A stretch of 40,514 nt of DNA from Synergistaceae bacterium (GCA_031269245.1 JAISZL010000011.1:1-40514), one strand, 5' to 3'. Positions 13,404-22,152 are shown, numbered from the stretch's first letter. Made by a program: numbers and translations. Notes: generated from the letters alone by a model not told the origin.

Positions 13404-14699
13404 GTGAATTACTATCATCCTGACATGGAATGCGCTTCCCGCGAGAAATTGAGGGACCTCCAGTCCGAGCGGCTGGCCAGGACGGTGAGACACGTTTACG
13501 AGAACGTGCCGTACTACAGGGGTCTTATGGACAAGAGGGGATTGGTCCCGGGAGACGTCAAGTCGCTCGACGACCTGCCGAAACTTCCGTTCCTCACCAA
13601 GGACGATCTGAGGGACGCATACCCCTACGGCCTACTAGCAAAACCGCTCGCCGACGTCATCCGCATACAGTCGACCAGCGGGACCACCGGCAAACGGGTC
13701 GTGGCGTTTTACACGCAAAACGACATAGACCTGTGGGACGAGTGCTGCGCTAGGGCGATTATAGCGGCCGGCGGCGGCAGGGACGACGTCGTCCACGTCT
13801 CCTACGGCTACGGACTCTTCACGGGAGGTCCTGGGTTGAACGGCGGGTCGCACAGGGTTGGCTCCATGACCCTTCCCATGTCCTCCGGCAACACGGAGCG
13901 TCAGATACAATTCATGGTGGACCTCGGCTCCACGATACTCTGCTGCACCCCGTCATACGCCGCGTACCTGGGTGAGACGGTGATAAGCATGGGGCTTCAG
14001 GACAGGATCAAACTGAAGGCGGGCATCTTCGGCGCGGAGGCGTGGAGCGAGGAGATGAGGCGCGACATAGAGAAAACCCTGCGCATCAAGGCTTACGACA
14101 TATACGGCCTTACCGAGATATCCGGGCCCGGCGTGTCGTTCGAGTGCTCCGAGCAGACTGGGATGCACATCAACGAGGATCACTTCATCGCGGAGATCAT
14201 AGACCCCGACACGGGCGAGGTGCTGCCGGAGGGGACGAGGGGCGAGCTGGTGTTCTCCTGCATCACCAAGGAGGCGTTCCCGCTGCTGCGCTACAGGACG
14301 CGCGACATATGCGTCCTCACGCGGCGCGAGTGCTCGTGCGGCAGGACGTTCATAAAGATGACGAAGCCCATGGGCCGGAGCGACGACATGCTCATCATCA
14401 GGGGCGTCAACGTGTTCCCGTCCCAGATCGAAACCGTCCTGTTGAACAGCGGGATGACGCCGAATTATCGTATAATGCTCGACAGGGTGAACCACATGGA
14501 CACGTTCGAGGTACAGGTCGAGATGACGCCGGAGATGTTCTCGGACACGGTGAAGCAAATATCCACGAGGGAGCGCGAGCTCGTGGCCGCCCTCCGCACC
14601 ATGCTGGGCATATCCCCGAAGGTGACGCTCACGGCGCCGCGCAGCATTGCCAGAAGCGAGGGCAAGGCCGTCCGTATCGTCGATAACCGCAAAATTTGA
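13404..14699 (+). CDS. paaK: phenylacetate-CoA ligase family enzyme (PaaK-like)
   Basis: This 431-residue cytoplasmic enzyme belongs to the ANL superfamily. It would activate an aryl acid such as phenylacetate with ATP and CoA. The ATP loop STSGTTGKRV is at residues 90-99. The second motif AYDIYGLTEISGPGVSFEC lies near 230, YRTRDIC near 300, and the hinge/C-terminal domain with SDDMLIIRGVNVFPSQIE near 330. The C-terminal part has KAVRIVDNR in the position of the catalytic Lys loop. The GTG at 13404 follows AAGGTGGG. The ACT-domain gene begins 15 bases downstream. In amino-acid-fermenting anaerobes such ligases often convert arylacetates derived from aromatic amino acids; that role is inferred. 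Confidence 0.88.
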   Translation: MNYYHPDMECASREKLRDLQSERLARTVRHVYENVPYYRGLMDKRGLVPGDVKSLDDLPKLPFLTKDDLRDAYPYGLLAKPLADVIRIQSTSGTTGKRVVAFYTQNDIDLWDECCARAIIAAGGGRDDVVHVSYGYGLFTGGPGLNGGSHRVGSMTLPMSSGNTERQIQFMVDLGSTILCCTPSYAAYLGETVISMGLQDRIKLKAGIFGAEAWSEEMRRDIEKTLRIKAYDIYGLTEISGPGVSFECSEQTGMHINEDHFIAEIIDPDTGEVLPEGTRGELVFSCITKEAFPLLRYRTRDICVLTRRECSCGRTFIKMTKPMGRSDDMLIIRGVNVFPSQIETVLLNSGMTPNYRIMLDRVNHMDTFEVQVEMTPEMFSDTVKQISTRERELVAALRTMLGISPKVTLTAPRSIARSEGKAVRIVDNRKI

Positions 14700-14714
14700 C
14701 AGGAGGTCGTGGAG

Positions 14715-15146
14715 ATGACGATTGATCAAATTTCCGTTTTTGTCGAGAACAACCTTGGGCGCCTGGCGGAGGTGACGGGGATACTCGGGGATGCCAACGT
14801 CGACCTGCGCGCGATGTCCATAGCGGACACCACGGACTTCGGCATACTTCGCCTCATAGTTGACGACCCGGCGCGGGCAATAGAGATCCTCCGCTCCGCC
14901 GGGTGCGTCGTGTCGGTGACACAGGTGCTGGCCGTGTCCCTGAAGGACGTCCCGGGCAGCCTCGCTAAGGTGCTGGCGATCTTAGCCGACGAGAACATAA
15001 GCGTCGAGTACGCTTACGCGTTCATCACCCGCAAGAAGGACGACGCGTATGTCATTTTCCGCGTGGAGGACAACGAGCGCGCGGCGGAGGTCTTCGCCCG
15101 GCACGGCGTGAAGACAGCGGGCGCGGGAGAGCTCTTCGATCTGTAG
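14715..15146 (+). CDS. tandem ACT-domain protein, companion of PaaK
   Basis: The 143-residue protein is made of two ACT domains. The first (residues about 1-65) contains ISVFVENNLGRLAEVTGILGD and the second (about 68-135) contains VSLKDVPGSLAKVLAILADEN followed by ISVEYAYAF. ACT domains bind amino acids and usually regulate enzymes. I chose ATG 14715 because AGGAGG lies eight bases upstream; a GTG at 14709 is too close to it. No enzyme domain is attached. Its position behind the ligase suggests it senses an aromatic amino acid or controls the ligase, which is inference. A 20-bp hairpin follows. Confidence 0.85.
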   Translation: MTIDQISVFVENNLGRLAEVTGILGDANVDLRAMSIADTTDFGILRLIVDDPARAIEILRSAGCVVSVTQVLAVSLKDVPGSLAKVLAILADENISVEYAYAFITRKKDDAYVIFRVEDNERAAEVFARHGVKTAGAGELFDL

Positions 15147-15165
15147 GCCCGCCGGAGATGTTTGG

Positions 15166-15213
15166 GCGACGAGGCCGGAACCGCGGCGCTATGCGCGGTT
15201 CCGGCCTCGTCGC
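15166..15213. terminator. perfect 20-bp stem-loop without T-run
   Basis: Arms 15166-15185 and 15194-15213 are perfectly complementary around an eight-base loop. The hairpin begins 20 bases after the ACT gene stop. Being GC-rich and lacking a T-run, it may stabilise the 3' end or stop transcription with a factor. Confidence 0.65.
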
Positions 15214-15250
15214 TTGCCGGCGCGCGGGCTAGGGAGAAGTTTGTTCCGAT

Positions 15251-15409
15251 TTGAAATCAAAGGCCTGAAGGGTGGAGCGTTAAAACCAGTTTGGAGAACC
15301 GCGAGAGCCGCATCAAAAACAGCTTGTTGATCGCGAATTGGTATTATTCTTATCCTCCGCAGACGCTTTTAAGGAAACGCTGAACCCTTTAGGTCCTTAA
15401 CAATAAATC
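15251..15409. repeat. interspersed repeat copy 1 with inverted ends (MITE-like)
   Basis: Bases 15251-15340 match 31877-31966 with about ten differences in 90, and match 36303-36393 in reverse. This copy also has an inverted right end: 15376-15398 is complementary to 15259-15281 at 18 of 23 positions. The core is CCTGAAGGGT/ACCCTTTAGG. Bases 15384-15409 recur almost exactly at 17255-17280. No reading frame lies inside. The shape fits a small non-autonomous element or a structured intergenic repeat. Confidence 0.65.
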
Positions 15410-15462
15410 GATGTTTTATTGATGGAGTGCTGAATTGCCTGCTGAAATGCCTGGCAAAAATA

Positions 15463-15502
15463 TTTGACTTGTCTTGACAATTAGCAAATAGACTGATATT
15501 CT
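15463..15502 (+). promoter_or_regulatory. hrcA promoter with CtsR-like direct repeat
   Basis: TTGACA (15474-15479), a 17-base spacer and TATTCT (15497-15502) form the promoter. The -35 is the second half of a direct repeat TTTGACT-TGT-CTTGACA (15463-15479), which has the same 7-3-7 spacing as the repeat on the ctsR promoter. The first half-site is perfect and the second has five of seven bases. CtsR control is plausible but weaker than at ctsR. Confidence 0.6.
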
Positions 15503-15521
15503 TATCGCGGCCACCGGGCAT

Positions 15522-15548
15522 TTAGCACTCAATATGTTCGAGTGCTAA
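15522..15548 (+). promoter_or_regulatory. CIRCE operator (HrcA binding site)
   Basis: A perfect inverted repeat TTAGCACTC, nine bases, GAGTGCTAA. It matches the CIRCE consensus exactly and lies just downstream of the -10, where HrcA blocks the start of transcription. It ends 35 bases before the hrcA start. Confidence 0.97.
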
Positions 15549-15583
15549 TAAAGCCGGAGCGGTGCGCATGGGGAGGTTTTCGT

Positions 15584-16624
15584 ATGCTGACTGAGAGGCA
15601 GTTGGAGGTTTTACTCTCCGTCGTTCACGAATTCATAGAGAGCGGGGAGCACGTCGGGTCGAGGACCCTCTCGAAGAGGTATTTGACCGGGCGGAGCGCG
15701 GCCACGATCAGAAACGAGATGGCCGATCTGGAGGAGATGGGGTATCTCGTCCAGCCTCACGCCTCCGCGGGCCGCGTACCGACCACGAGGGCGTACAGGC
15801 TCTTCGTCGACACGGTCCTCCAGCGCAGACAGCCGGGCGATCGCGCGAGCGTCGCGTGGGTGGACAACCTTAAGGCCCACAGAAACGGCGTGGAGGGCGC
15901 ACTCACCAGCGCGTCGGAGCTGTTGTCACAGCTCTCCAGCTACGTCGGGATGGCTGCGGTGACCCAGCTGAAGCAGGCGCGGCTGACCAAGATAGATTTC
16001 ATCCGCGTCGACACGTCGCACTTCCTGCTTCTGGTCATCTTGGAGGGCGGCGTCGTGCACCACAGGGTTGTGAACATGCCGTGTGACCTCTCTCAGGAGA
16101 TTTTGGAGGATCTGGCGCGCAGGATAAACACCCTGTCCGGGCATCAGTGGGGCGAGGTGAGGGCGATACTGCAAAACTACATTATGCAGGAGCTGGGGAA
16201 GTACGCGGACTCGTGCAGAAAGGCCCTCTGCGAGCTCGACGCCATCCTGGAGGGCGAACGCACCATTCTCTTCACCGGGGCGCTCTCCAACCTCCTCGAC
16301 GTCCCCGATTTTCAGGACATCGGGCGTTTCCGGGCACTCTTCTCGATACTGGAGCAGGAGCAGGAGCTGGCGAAGCTGATACGGAACTACGGTGTCAGCG
16401 ACGGCATCGAGGTTATCATAGGGGAGGAGAACAACGTGCCGGAGCTCGATAACTGCTCGGTGGTGCTGTCGAGCTCCAGCTCCGAGGGGCAGCAGACGAT
16501 ATTGGGTGTCATAGGCCCCAAGAGGATGAACTACGAAAAAGTCATATCGGCGCTTGACAGGGTGTTGCGGGATATAGCGAACATATCGGAAGATATCAGG
16601 GGGGAGAGGCATGATGTCCGCTGA
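15584..16624 (+). CDS. hrcA: HrcA, heat-inducible repressor of class I heat-shock genes
   Basis: HrcA binds CIRCE and represses hrcA-grpE-dnaK and similar genes; it needs chaperone help to stay active, which makes it a folding sensor. The 346-residue protein has an N-terminal winged helix (MLTERQLEVLLSVVHEFIES, SAATIRNEMADLEEMGYL, near 1-60). The conserved PHASAGRVPTTRAYRLFVD follows near 62-80, then the GAF-like dimer domain, with LGVIGPKRMNYEKVISAL near the end. Start ATG 15584 follows GGGAGG by seven bases; the longer frame from 15542 would begin inside the CIRCE site. It overlaps grpE by 14 bases. Confidence 0.96.
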   Translation: MLTERQLEVLLSVVHEFIESGEHVGSRTLSKRYLTGRSAATIRNEMADLEEMGYLVQPHASAGRVPTTRAYRLFVDTVLQRRQPGDRASVAWVDNLKAHRNGVEGALTSASELLSQLSSYVGMAAVTQLKQARLTKIDFIRVDTSHFLLLVILEGGVVHHRVVNMPCDLSQEILEDLARRINTLSGHQWGEVRAILQNYIMQELGKYADSCRKALCELDAILEGERTILFTGALSNLLDVPDFQDIGRFRALFSILEQEQELAKLIRNYGVSDGIEVIIGEENNVPELDNCSVVLSSSSSEGQQTILGVIGPKRMNYEKVISALDRVLRDIANISEDIRGERHDVR

Positions 16625-17219
16625 AAGACACGACGCCTCGGCGGGACGGGCCGAGGGGGAAAAGGATAAAAGCCGCGCCGATGCCGGCGAGGCTAGGGAG
16701 AGGGACGTGGAATCCGCAGGGCGGCCGGACGAGCCGAACGAGTGCGGCGCCGACGCGGCGAGCCTGGCCAAACAGCTCGAAGAGGCGCGGCGCGAGGCTG
16801 AGGAGTACAAGGACGAGGCCGTGAGGGCTAAGGCGGACTTCTACAATTACAGGGCCAGGGTCGAGAGGGACAGGGCGCGCGACAGGGCGCTGGCGGCCGA
16901 GGGAGCTGTGGATGCGCTGCTGCCGGTACTGGACAACTTCGAACGAGCGCTGGGTGCCGTCCAGGACCGCGACTCGGCGATATATAAGGGGGTGTCCATG
17001 GTGCAGAGACAGTTCTTCTCTGCGCTGCAGAGCTTGGGCCTCAAGACGATAGAGGCGGCCGGGCGGTTCGACCCCGCCCTGCACGAGGCCGTGATGGCGG
17101 TTGACGTGGAGAGTGACGAGGAAAACGGGGCGATACTGGAGCAGCTCCACGTCGGGTACATGCTGGGGGATAAGGTTCTGAGGGCCTCCCAGGTCAAGGT
17201 CGGAAGAAAAAGGGCATGA
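16611..17219 (+). CDS. grpE: GrpE, nucleotide exchange factor of DnaK
   Basis: GrpE releases ADP from DnaK and resets the folding cycle. The 202-residue protein begins with a charged disordered region (1-40). A long coiled coil follows (LAKQLEEARREAEEYKDEA, then ADFYNYRARVERDRARD, near 43-85), then the beta-domain (DALLPVLDNFERAL, GLKTIEAAGRFDPALHEAV, and the C-terminal GYMLGDKVLRASQVKV). Two adjacent ATG codons (16611, 16614) follow GGGGAG; either could start translation. It overlaps hrcA. Unlike many genomes, grpE is separated from dnaK by 142 bases that hold a repeat end and a tandem duplication. Confidence 0.95.
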   Translation: MMSAERHDASAGRAEGEKDKSRADAGEARERDVESAGRPDEPNECGADAASLAKQLEEARREAEEYKDEAVRAKADFYNYRARVERDRARDRALAAEGAVDALLPVLDNFERALGAVQDRDSAIYKGVSMVQRQFFSALQSLGLKTIEAAGRFDPALHEAVMAVDVESDEENGAILEQLHVGYMLGDKVLRASQVKVGRKRA

Positions 17220-17254
17220 TGCGCCCGGCGGATGCCGGAGTGGTTTGAATCATT

Positions 17255-17280
17255 ACCCTTTAGGTCTTTAACAATAAATC
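17255..17280. repeat. isolated end of the interspersed repeat
   Basis: This 26-base stretch matches 15384-15409 at 25 positions and in the same orientation. It contains the ACCCTTTAGG core of the repeat family but none of the interior. Together the two copies bracket hrcA and grpE as direct repeats. Confidence 0.75.
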
Positions 17281-17321
17281 AGCTTCCAAAAATTAAATTT
17301 CAGCTTCCAAAAATTAAATTT
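17280..17321. repeat. two tandem copies of a 21-bp unit before dnaK
   Basis: Bases 17280-17300 and 17301-17321 are identical (unit begins CAGCTTCCAAAAATTAAATT), and a partial third copy (CAGC) follows. The unit is AT-rich and ends about 20 bases upstream of the dnaK ribosome site. It may be a slippage product or change the dnaK leader. Confidence 0.9.
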
Positions 17322-17361
17322 CAGCGTTCCGCGAGATAGAAGGAGAAGGAAGGGACTCTCA

Positions 17362-19203
17362 ATGGCAAAGACAACAGGCAAGGTAATAGGGATCGACCTT
17401 GGAACAACAAACAGCTGCGTGGCGGTCAAGGAGGGCGACAACATCACGGTTATCCCCAACTCCGAGGGCAACCGGACTACGCCGTCGGTGGTGGCCTTCA
17501 CCAAGGAGGGCGAGCGGCTGGTCGGGCAGCTGGCGAAGCGCCAGGCTATAGTGAACACCGACCGCACCATAATTTCCATAAAGAGGAGGATGGGCTCCGA
17601 CCACAAGGTCAGGATAGACGACAAGTCCTACAGCCCGCAGGAGATATCGGCGATGATCCTGCAAAAGCTGAAGCGCGACGCCGAGGAGTATCTAGGGTCG
17701 TCCGTCAGCCAGGCGGTCATAACCTGCCCCGCTTATTTCACAGACGCCCAGCGCCAGGCGACTAAGGACGCCGGCACCATCGCAGGGCTCGATGTCCTTC
17801 GCGTGATCAACGAGCCCACCGCCGCGTGCCTGGCCTACGGCGCCGACAAGGAGGGTGAGCACAAGATACTCGTCTTCGACTTGGGCGGCGGCACGTTCGA
17901 CGTGTCGATACTCGACGTCGGCGACGGGGTCTTCGAGGTTCTGGCCACCTCCGGTGACAACATGCTCGGGGGTGACGACTGGGACAACAAGATAGTCGAC
18001 TGGATGGCGGACGAGTTCAAGAAGAGCGACGGGGTGGACCTCAAGAGGGACCGTATGGCTGTCCAGAGGCTCCGCGAGGCTGCGGAGAAGGCGAAGGTGG
18101 AGCTGTCGTCTATGGCCGAGACCACGATCTCGCTGCCGTTCATAACGGCCGACCAGAACGGCCCTAAGCACCTGGAGCTGACGCTGACCCGCGCCAAGTT
18201 CGAGGACCTGACGAGGGACCTGCTGGAGCGCGTGGTGAAGCCGACTCAGTCCGCGTTGAGGGACGCCAAGCTCAGCTCCGGTGACGTCGACAAGATACTC
18301 CTGGTAGGCGGATCGACCCGTATGCCGATGGTGCAGAAGAAGGTCAAGGAGCTGCTCGGCCACGAGCCGACGAAGGGGATAAACCCCGACGAATGCGTAG
18401 CTATAGGCGCCGCTCTCCAGGGCGCCGTCCTCTCCGGTGAGCACAAGGACATAGTCCTCGTTGACGTGACGCCCCTGTCGCTCGGCCTCGAGACGATGGG
18501 AGGCATCTTCACCAAGATAATTGAGCGCAACACGGCCATACCGGCGTCGCGCAGCCAGATATTCACGACGGCGGCAGACAGTCAGCCGCAGGTCGAGGTG
18601 CACGTGCTGCAGGGCGAGCGCGGCATGGCCTCCGACAACATAACCCTGGGCAAGTTCACGCTCGACGGGATCCCGCCCGCGCCGCGCGGCGTGCCTCAGA
18701 TAGAGGTCACGTTCGACATAGACGCCAACGGGATAGTGAACGTGACGGCGAAGGACAAGGGGACGGGCAAAGCGCAGCACATCACCATACAATCGTCGAG
18801 ACTCTCAGAGTCCGACATAGAGAAGATGAAGCACGACGCCGAAAACCATGAGGACGAGGACAAGCGCAGGAGGGAGCTCATAGAGGCCCGCAACGAGGCC
18901 GACTCCTTCATATACAACGCCGAGAAGTCCCTGAGGGACATGGGGGACAAGATATCCAGCTCGGAAAAGGCGGACGTCGAGGGGAGAATATCGTCGCTCA
19001 GGGACGCGATAACCTCCGACGACCTGTCGCGCATCAACGAAGCCCGCGAGGATTTGGCGAAGGCGATGCACCCGCTGGCGGAGAAGCTCTATGCGACACG
19101 TGCCGAGGATTTTCAGGCAGGTCAGGCTGGGGACGCGGGAGTGCCCCAGGGCGCGGCGGAGGCCGAAACGGTCGACGCCGACTTCAGCGCGCCGCGGCAG
19201 TGA
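17362..19203 (+). CDS. dnaK: DnaK, Hsp70 chaperone
   Basis: The main cytoplasmic Hsp70 has 613 residues. The nucleotide-binding domain shows [14 protein letters not shown] (near 8-21), [23 protein letters not shown] and the adenosine motif [16 protein letters not shown]. The linker [13 protein letters not shown] leads to the substrate-binding domain, with [19 protein letters not shown] and the helical lid, and the C-terminus is rich in Ala and Glu. It works with GrpE (upstream) and DnaJ (downstream). AGAAGGAGAAGGAAGG precedes the ATG. It lacks its own CIRCE; expression probably comes from the hrcA promoter, unless the repeat-bearing gap holds another start site. Confidence 0.97.
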   Translation: MAKTTGKVIGIDLGTTNSCVAVKEGDNITVIPNSEGNRTTPSVVAFTKEGERLVGQLAKRQAIVNTDRTIISIKRRMGSDHKVRIDDKSYSPQEISAMILQKLKRDAEEYLGSSVSQAVITCPAYFTDAQRQATKDAGTIAGLDVLRVINEPTAACLAYGADKEGEHKILVFDLGGGTFDVSILDVGDGVFEVLATSGDNMLGGDDWDNKIVDWMADEFKKSDGVDLKRDRMAVQRLREAAEKAKVELSSMAETTISLPFITADQNGPKHLELTLTRAKFEDLTRDLLERVVKPTQSALRDAKLSSGDVDKILLVGGSTRMPMVQKKVKELLGHEPTKGINPDECVAIGAALQGAVLSGEHKDIVLVDVTPLSLGLETMGGIFTKIIERNTAIPASRSQIFTTAADSQPQVEVHVLQGERGMASDNITLGKFTLDGIPPAPRGVPQIEVTFDIDANGIVNVTAKDKGTGKAQHITIQSSRLSESDIEKMKHDAENHEDEDKRRRELIEARNEADSFIYNAEKSLRDMGDKISSSEKADVEGRISSLRDAITSDDLSRINEAREDLAKAMHPLAEKLYATRAEDFQAGQAGDAGVPQGAAEAETVDADFSAPRQ

Positions 19204-19302
19204 GGCGCGATCCGCCGATTGGTATTGGCGGGCACCGAGGGTCTTCAAATCGAGCTTGCCGGGTGCGAGTTCGATTCAGAACTTGAATAAGGGGTGGGCG
19301 CA

Positions 19303-20457
19303 GTGGCTGCACCGGGCAAAAAAGACTATTACGAAGTTCTGGGCGTGCCTCGGAGCGCTGCTTCGGACGAGATAAAGCGCGCTTACCGAAAACTTGCCAG
19401 AAAGCATCATCCTGACGCCAACCCCGGCAGCAAGGATGCCGAGAGGAAGTTCAAGGAGATAAACGAGGCAAACGACGTATTGGGTGACCCCGAGAAGAGG
19501 GCGCGGTACGACCAGTTCGGTTTCGTCGGCGACGCCCCCACAGGCGCAGGGTTCGGCGGCAGCCCCTTTCATGGTGGTTTTGGGGATGCTGGGGGGGATA
19601 TATTCGGAGACATATTCGGCAGCTTTTTCGGCGGAGGGCCGGGGCGGGCCGGCGCCGACCCGAACGCGCCGAGGCGTGGCTCCGACCTTGAGATGTCAAT
19701 GCGGATCACCCTCGAGACGGCATACAGGGGAGCGGTCAGGGATGTGGAGATACCGCGCGAGGAGAACTGCCCCCGCTGTTCAGGCAGCGGAGCTGAGCCT
19801 GGCACCAAGGTAGAGACGTGTCAGGCGTGCGGCGGGACGGGCAAGGTCGAGCGCGCGGTGAGCACGCCGTTCGGGAGGATGGCTCAGGTTACGCCGTGTG
19901 CCGCGTGCGGTGGCAGGGGACAGGTTGCCAAAACGCCCTGCAAGGAGTGCGGGGGCTCGCGCAGGGTGAAAAAAAACCGCAAGCTGGAGGTGAGGATCCC
20001 GGCTGGGGTTGACACCGGGACTAGGCTCCGCGTCTCGGGTGAGGGTGAGGCGGGAAGGAACGACGGCCCGCCCGGGGATCTCTTCATCCTGCTCGAGGTG
20101 ATGTCGGACCACAGGTTTCAGCGCGACGGCGCCGACCTTCACGCCAAGGTTGACATAGAGGTCCCTCAGGCGGTCCTGGGCGCTTCCGTCTCGATACCAA
20201 CGTTCGACGGAATCGAGAAACTTGACATACCGGCTGGGACACAGCCCGGATCGGTGCTGCGGATAAAGAACCGCGGAATGCCCAGGCTTCGCGGGAGCGG
20301 CAGCGGCGACCTCCACGTCCACGTCCGCGTCAGCGTGCCGAAGAACCTCTCCGAGAGGGGCAGGCAGCTCATGACGGAGCTCGCTGCCGAGATGAGGGTA
20401 GACGTGGCCGAGAGCAAGGGGATATTCGACAGGATAAAGGATAAATTCTCGAGCTGA
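19303..20457 (+). CDS. dnaJ: DnaJ, Hsp40 co-chaperone
   Basis: DnaJ delivers substrates to DnaK and triggers its ATPase. The 384-residue protein is a complete type I DnaJ. It has a J-domain (about 7-70) with HHPD, and a Gly/Phe region (about 75-120: [16 protein letters not shown]). The zinc-finger domain has four CxxCxG repeats ([31 protein letters not shown]), followed by two beta-barrel C-terminal domains. I chose GTG 19303 because AAGGGG lies nine bases upstream; GTG 19294 is the alternative. It begins 99 bases after dnaK in a gap with no obvious promoter. A hairpin with a T-run follows. Confidence 0.96.
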   Translation: MAAPGKKDYYEVLGVPRSAASDEIKRAYRKLARKHHPDANPGSKDAERKFKEINEANDVLGDPEKRARYDQFGFVGDAPTGAGFGGSPFHGGFGDAGGDIFGDIFGSFFGGGPGRAGADPNAPRRGSDLEMSMRITLETAYRGAVRDVEIPREENCPRCSGSGAEPGTKVETCQACGGTGKVERAVSTPFGRMAQVTPCAACGGRGQVAKTPCKECGGSRRVKKNRKLEVRIPAGVDTGTRLRVSGEGEAGRNDGPPGDLFILLEVMSDHRFQRDGADLHAKVDIEVPQAVLGASVSIPTFDGIEKLDIPAGTQPGSVLRIKNRGMPRLRGSGSGDLHVHVRVSVPKNLSERGRQLMTELAAEMRVDVAESKGIFDRIKDKFSS

Positions 20458-20496
20458 TCGGGAGCGTTCACGCCTTATAAGGGCAATATGATGTAC

Positions 20497-20541
20497 AATG
20501 GAGGGAGGACGAGTTTTCTCGTTCCTCTCTCCATTATTTTT
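20497..20541 (+). terminator. terminator or attenuator between dnaJ and prmA
   Basis: Arms 20497-20513 and 20518-20535 pair with one mismatch and one bulge around a TTTT loop, and are followed by ATTTTT. It ends five bases before the prmA ribosome site, so it may either end the heat-shock transcript or attenuate prmA. Confidence 0.75.
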
Positions 20542-20558
20542 GATTGGAGGCGTGGCTG

Positions 20559-21446
20559 ATGGGCAGCTATTGGTGGTATATCACCGTCCTTGTGCGGGAC
20601 GATTTGGTGACGGCGGAGGAGAACGAGGAGATGCTGTACTCCGCCGCGGACCTGTCCGGCAGCATAGGCACTGAGGTCCAGGAGCTGCCGAACGGGGTTC
20701 GGATGCGCGTATATTACCGCTCCGACGAGGAACTGACCTATTGGAGGGGGAGGTTGCTCGACGCGCTCGCCGAGTGGCCGGAGGCGAGGCTGGAGGACAT
20801 GGGCAAGATAGAGAGCCAGCCGTGGTCCCGCCAGAGCGAGAACGCCTTTCCTCCGCTCGACGTCGGCGGCAGGATGACGGTTCTGGCGCCGTGGCATAAG
20901 GGGACTGAGCCGAAGGACAGGATTCCCATATACATCAACCCGGGCAGCGCGTTCGGCACCGGGTATCACGAGAGCACGCAGGTTGCGCTGGAGCTGTTCG
21001 AGCGTCACCTTGAGGCGGGCGGCCGCGCCAAGAGTGTGCTGGATGTGGGCACGGGCTCCGGGATACTGACGATAGCGGCCATCAAGCTCGGCGCCAGGAG
21101 CGTCCGCTCCCGCGACGCGGACCCCGCCGTAATAGACGAGGCGAGGGCCAATCTTCAGTTGAACGGAGTCGATCCCGCCAGTGTAGAGCTCGAGACAGGC
21201 GACCTCCTGTCGGGGGTAGACGGCGCGTTTGACCTGCTCTTCGCCAACATCCTGCTCGATCCCCTGCTGGAGATGCTTCCGAATGTCAAGAGAGTGCTGT
21301 CGCCCGACGGCGCCGCTATTTTTTCGGGTATGACGATCTGGGAAAGGGAGCACTTCCTCCAGGCGCTGTCCGAGTCAGGGCTGGCGGTGAGATATGAGTT
21401 GACCAAAGAGGAGTGGTGGGGTGTCGCTGCCCAAAATCAGGCTTGA
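20559..21446 (+). CDS. prmA: PrmA, ribosomal protein L11 methyltransferase
   Basis: PrmA trimethylates lysines and the N-terminus of ribosomal protein L11 using S-adenosylmethionine. The 295-residue protein starts at ATG 20559, eight bases after GGAGG (a TTG at 20544 overlaps that site). The N-terminal substrate domain opens with SYWWYITVLV. The connecting motif INPGSAFGTGYHESTQVALE is followed by the SAM-binding VLDVGTGSGILTIAAIKLGA near residues 160-180, and the catalytic-site motif LLFANILLDPLLEML near 225. The acidic residue that holds the SAM ribose is probably Asp in RDADP. It sits between dnaJ and rsmE as in many Firmicutes and overlaps rsmE by 26 bases. Confidence 0.94.
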   Translation: MGSYWWYITVLVRDDLVTAEENEEMLYSAADLSGSIGTEVQELPNGVRMRVYYRSDEELTYWRGRLLDALAEWPEARLEDMGKIESQPWSRQSENAFPPLDVGGRMTVLAPWHKGTEPKDRIPIYINPGSAFGTGYHESTQVALELFERHLEAGGRAKSVLDVGTGSGILTIAAIKLGARSVRSRDADPAVIDEARANLQLNGVDPASVELETGDLLSGVDGAFDLLFANILLDPLLEMLPNVKRVLSPDGAAIFSGMTIWEREHFLQALSESGLAVRYELTKEEWWGVAAQNQA

Positions 21447-22152
21447 GCGCTGCGAAAAACTGGATGGTGGCCTGTGGCGCCTCGACGAGCGTCAGGCCAG
21501 GCACTTGGTCCGCAGTCTTCGCTCCTGCGACGGGGCATCGGTGGAGGGTCTCCTGCCGCGGGGGGAGGGCGTCAGGATGTTGATGATGCTAGACGCGCGC
21601 GGCGGGGGCTTTTTCCTGCGCGAGGCAAACCAGGTCTTGGCCGAGGTGAGAGACTCCCTCTCGATAAACCTGTTGGTTGGCCTGCTGAAATCCGACCAGT
21701 TCGACGCGGTGCTCAAGGCCTCCTCCGAACTGGGGGTGAACTCCATATGGCCGATTGTGTGCGAACGGTCGGTGCCCCGCTTGAGCGGAGACGATGCCGG
21801 GAGAAAAACCGCTCGCTGGCAGAGGGTGCTTGACGAGGGCTCCAAGGTGTCCGGCGACGTATTCCCCCCCCAAATCCTACCTCCGGCCAAGTTCGAAGAT
21901 TTTCAGTGGGATGGGCTGCCCGGCGAGCGCTACGCCGCCATGACGGATCCGAATACGCCCCGCATATCCCGCGTGAGACCCGAGTCTGGCCGCATCGTCT
22001 ACGCTGTGGGGCCCGAGGGCGACTGGAGTTGTGGTGAGGCCGCTTTCCTGATTGAAAAGGAATTCAAGCCCGTCAGCCTGGGGCGCAGGATCATGCGCGC
22101 TTCGACGGCGGTCATAGTCGGTTGCGGCTGGTTCAGGCTGAACTCGAAGTAG
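21421..22152 (+). CDS. rsmE: RsmE, 16S rRNA m3U1498 methyltransferase
   Basis: RsmE methylates N3 of uridine 1498 in 16S rRNA. The 243-residue protein has an N-terminal PUA-like domain (LDERQARHLVRSLR), then the SPOUT knotted fold. Its signatures are LLKSDQFDAVLKASSELGV, CERSVPR, VYAVGPEGDWSCGEAAFL and LGRRIMRASTAVI; the last two form the SAM-binding knot. The usual GPEGG is GPEGD here. The GTG start lies within prmA behind GGAGTGG. The short distances indicate a joint transcript with prmA and mtaB. Confidence 0.93.
   Translation: MSLPKIRLERCEKLDGGLWRLDERQARHLVRSLRSCDGASVEGLLPRGEGVRMLMMLDARGGGFFLREANQVLAEVRDSLSINLLVGLLKSDQFDAVLKASSELGVNSIWPIVCERSVPRLSGDDAGRKTARWQRVLDEGSKVSGDVFPPQILPPAKFEDFQWDGLPGERYAAMTDPNTPRISRVRPESGRIVYAVGPEGDWSCGEAAFLIEKEFKPVSLGRRIMRASTAVIVGCGWFRLNSK

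Noticed and set aside
15424-15432. Second CIRCE half-site (GAGTGCTGA) upstream of the hrcA promoter
   Set aside because: Only one arm with one mismatch is present and no partner arm at nine-base spacing, so it is probably chance.
19204-19302. tRNA-like stretch between dnaK and dnaJ (GAGTTCGATTC)
   Set aside because: Only a T-loop-like motif is present. No acceptor or anticodon stem can be formed.
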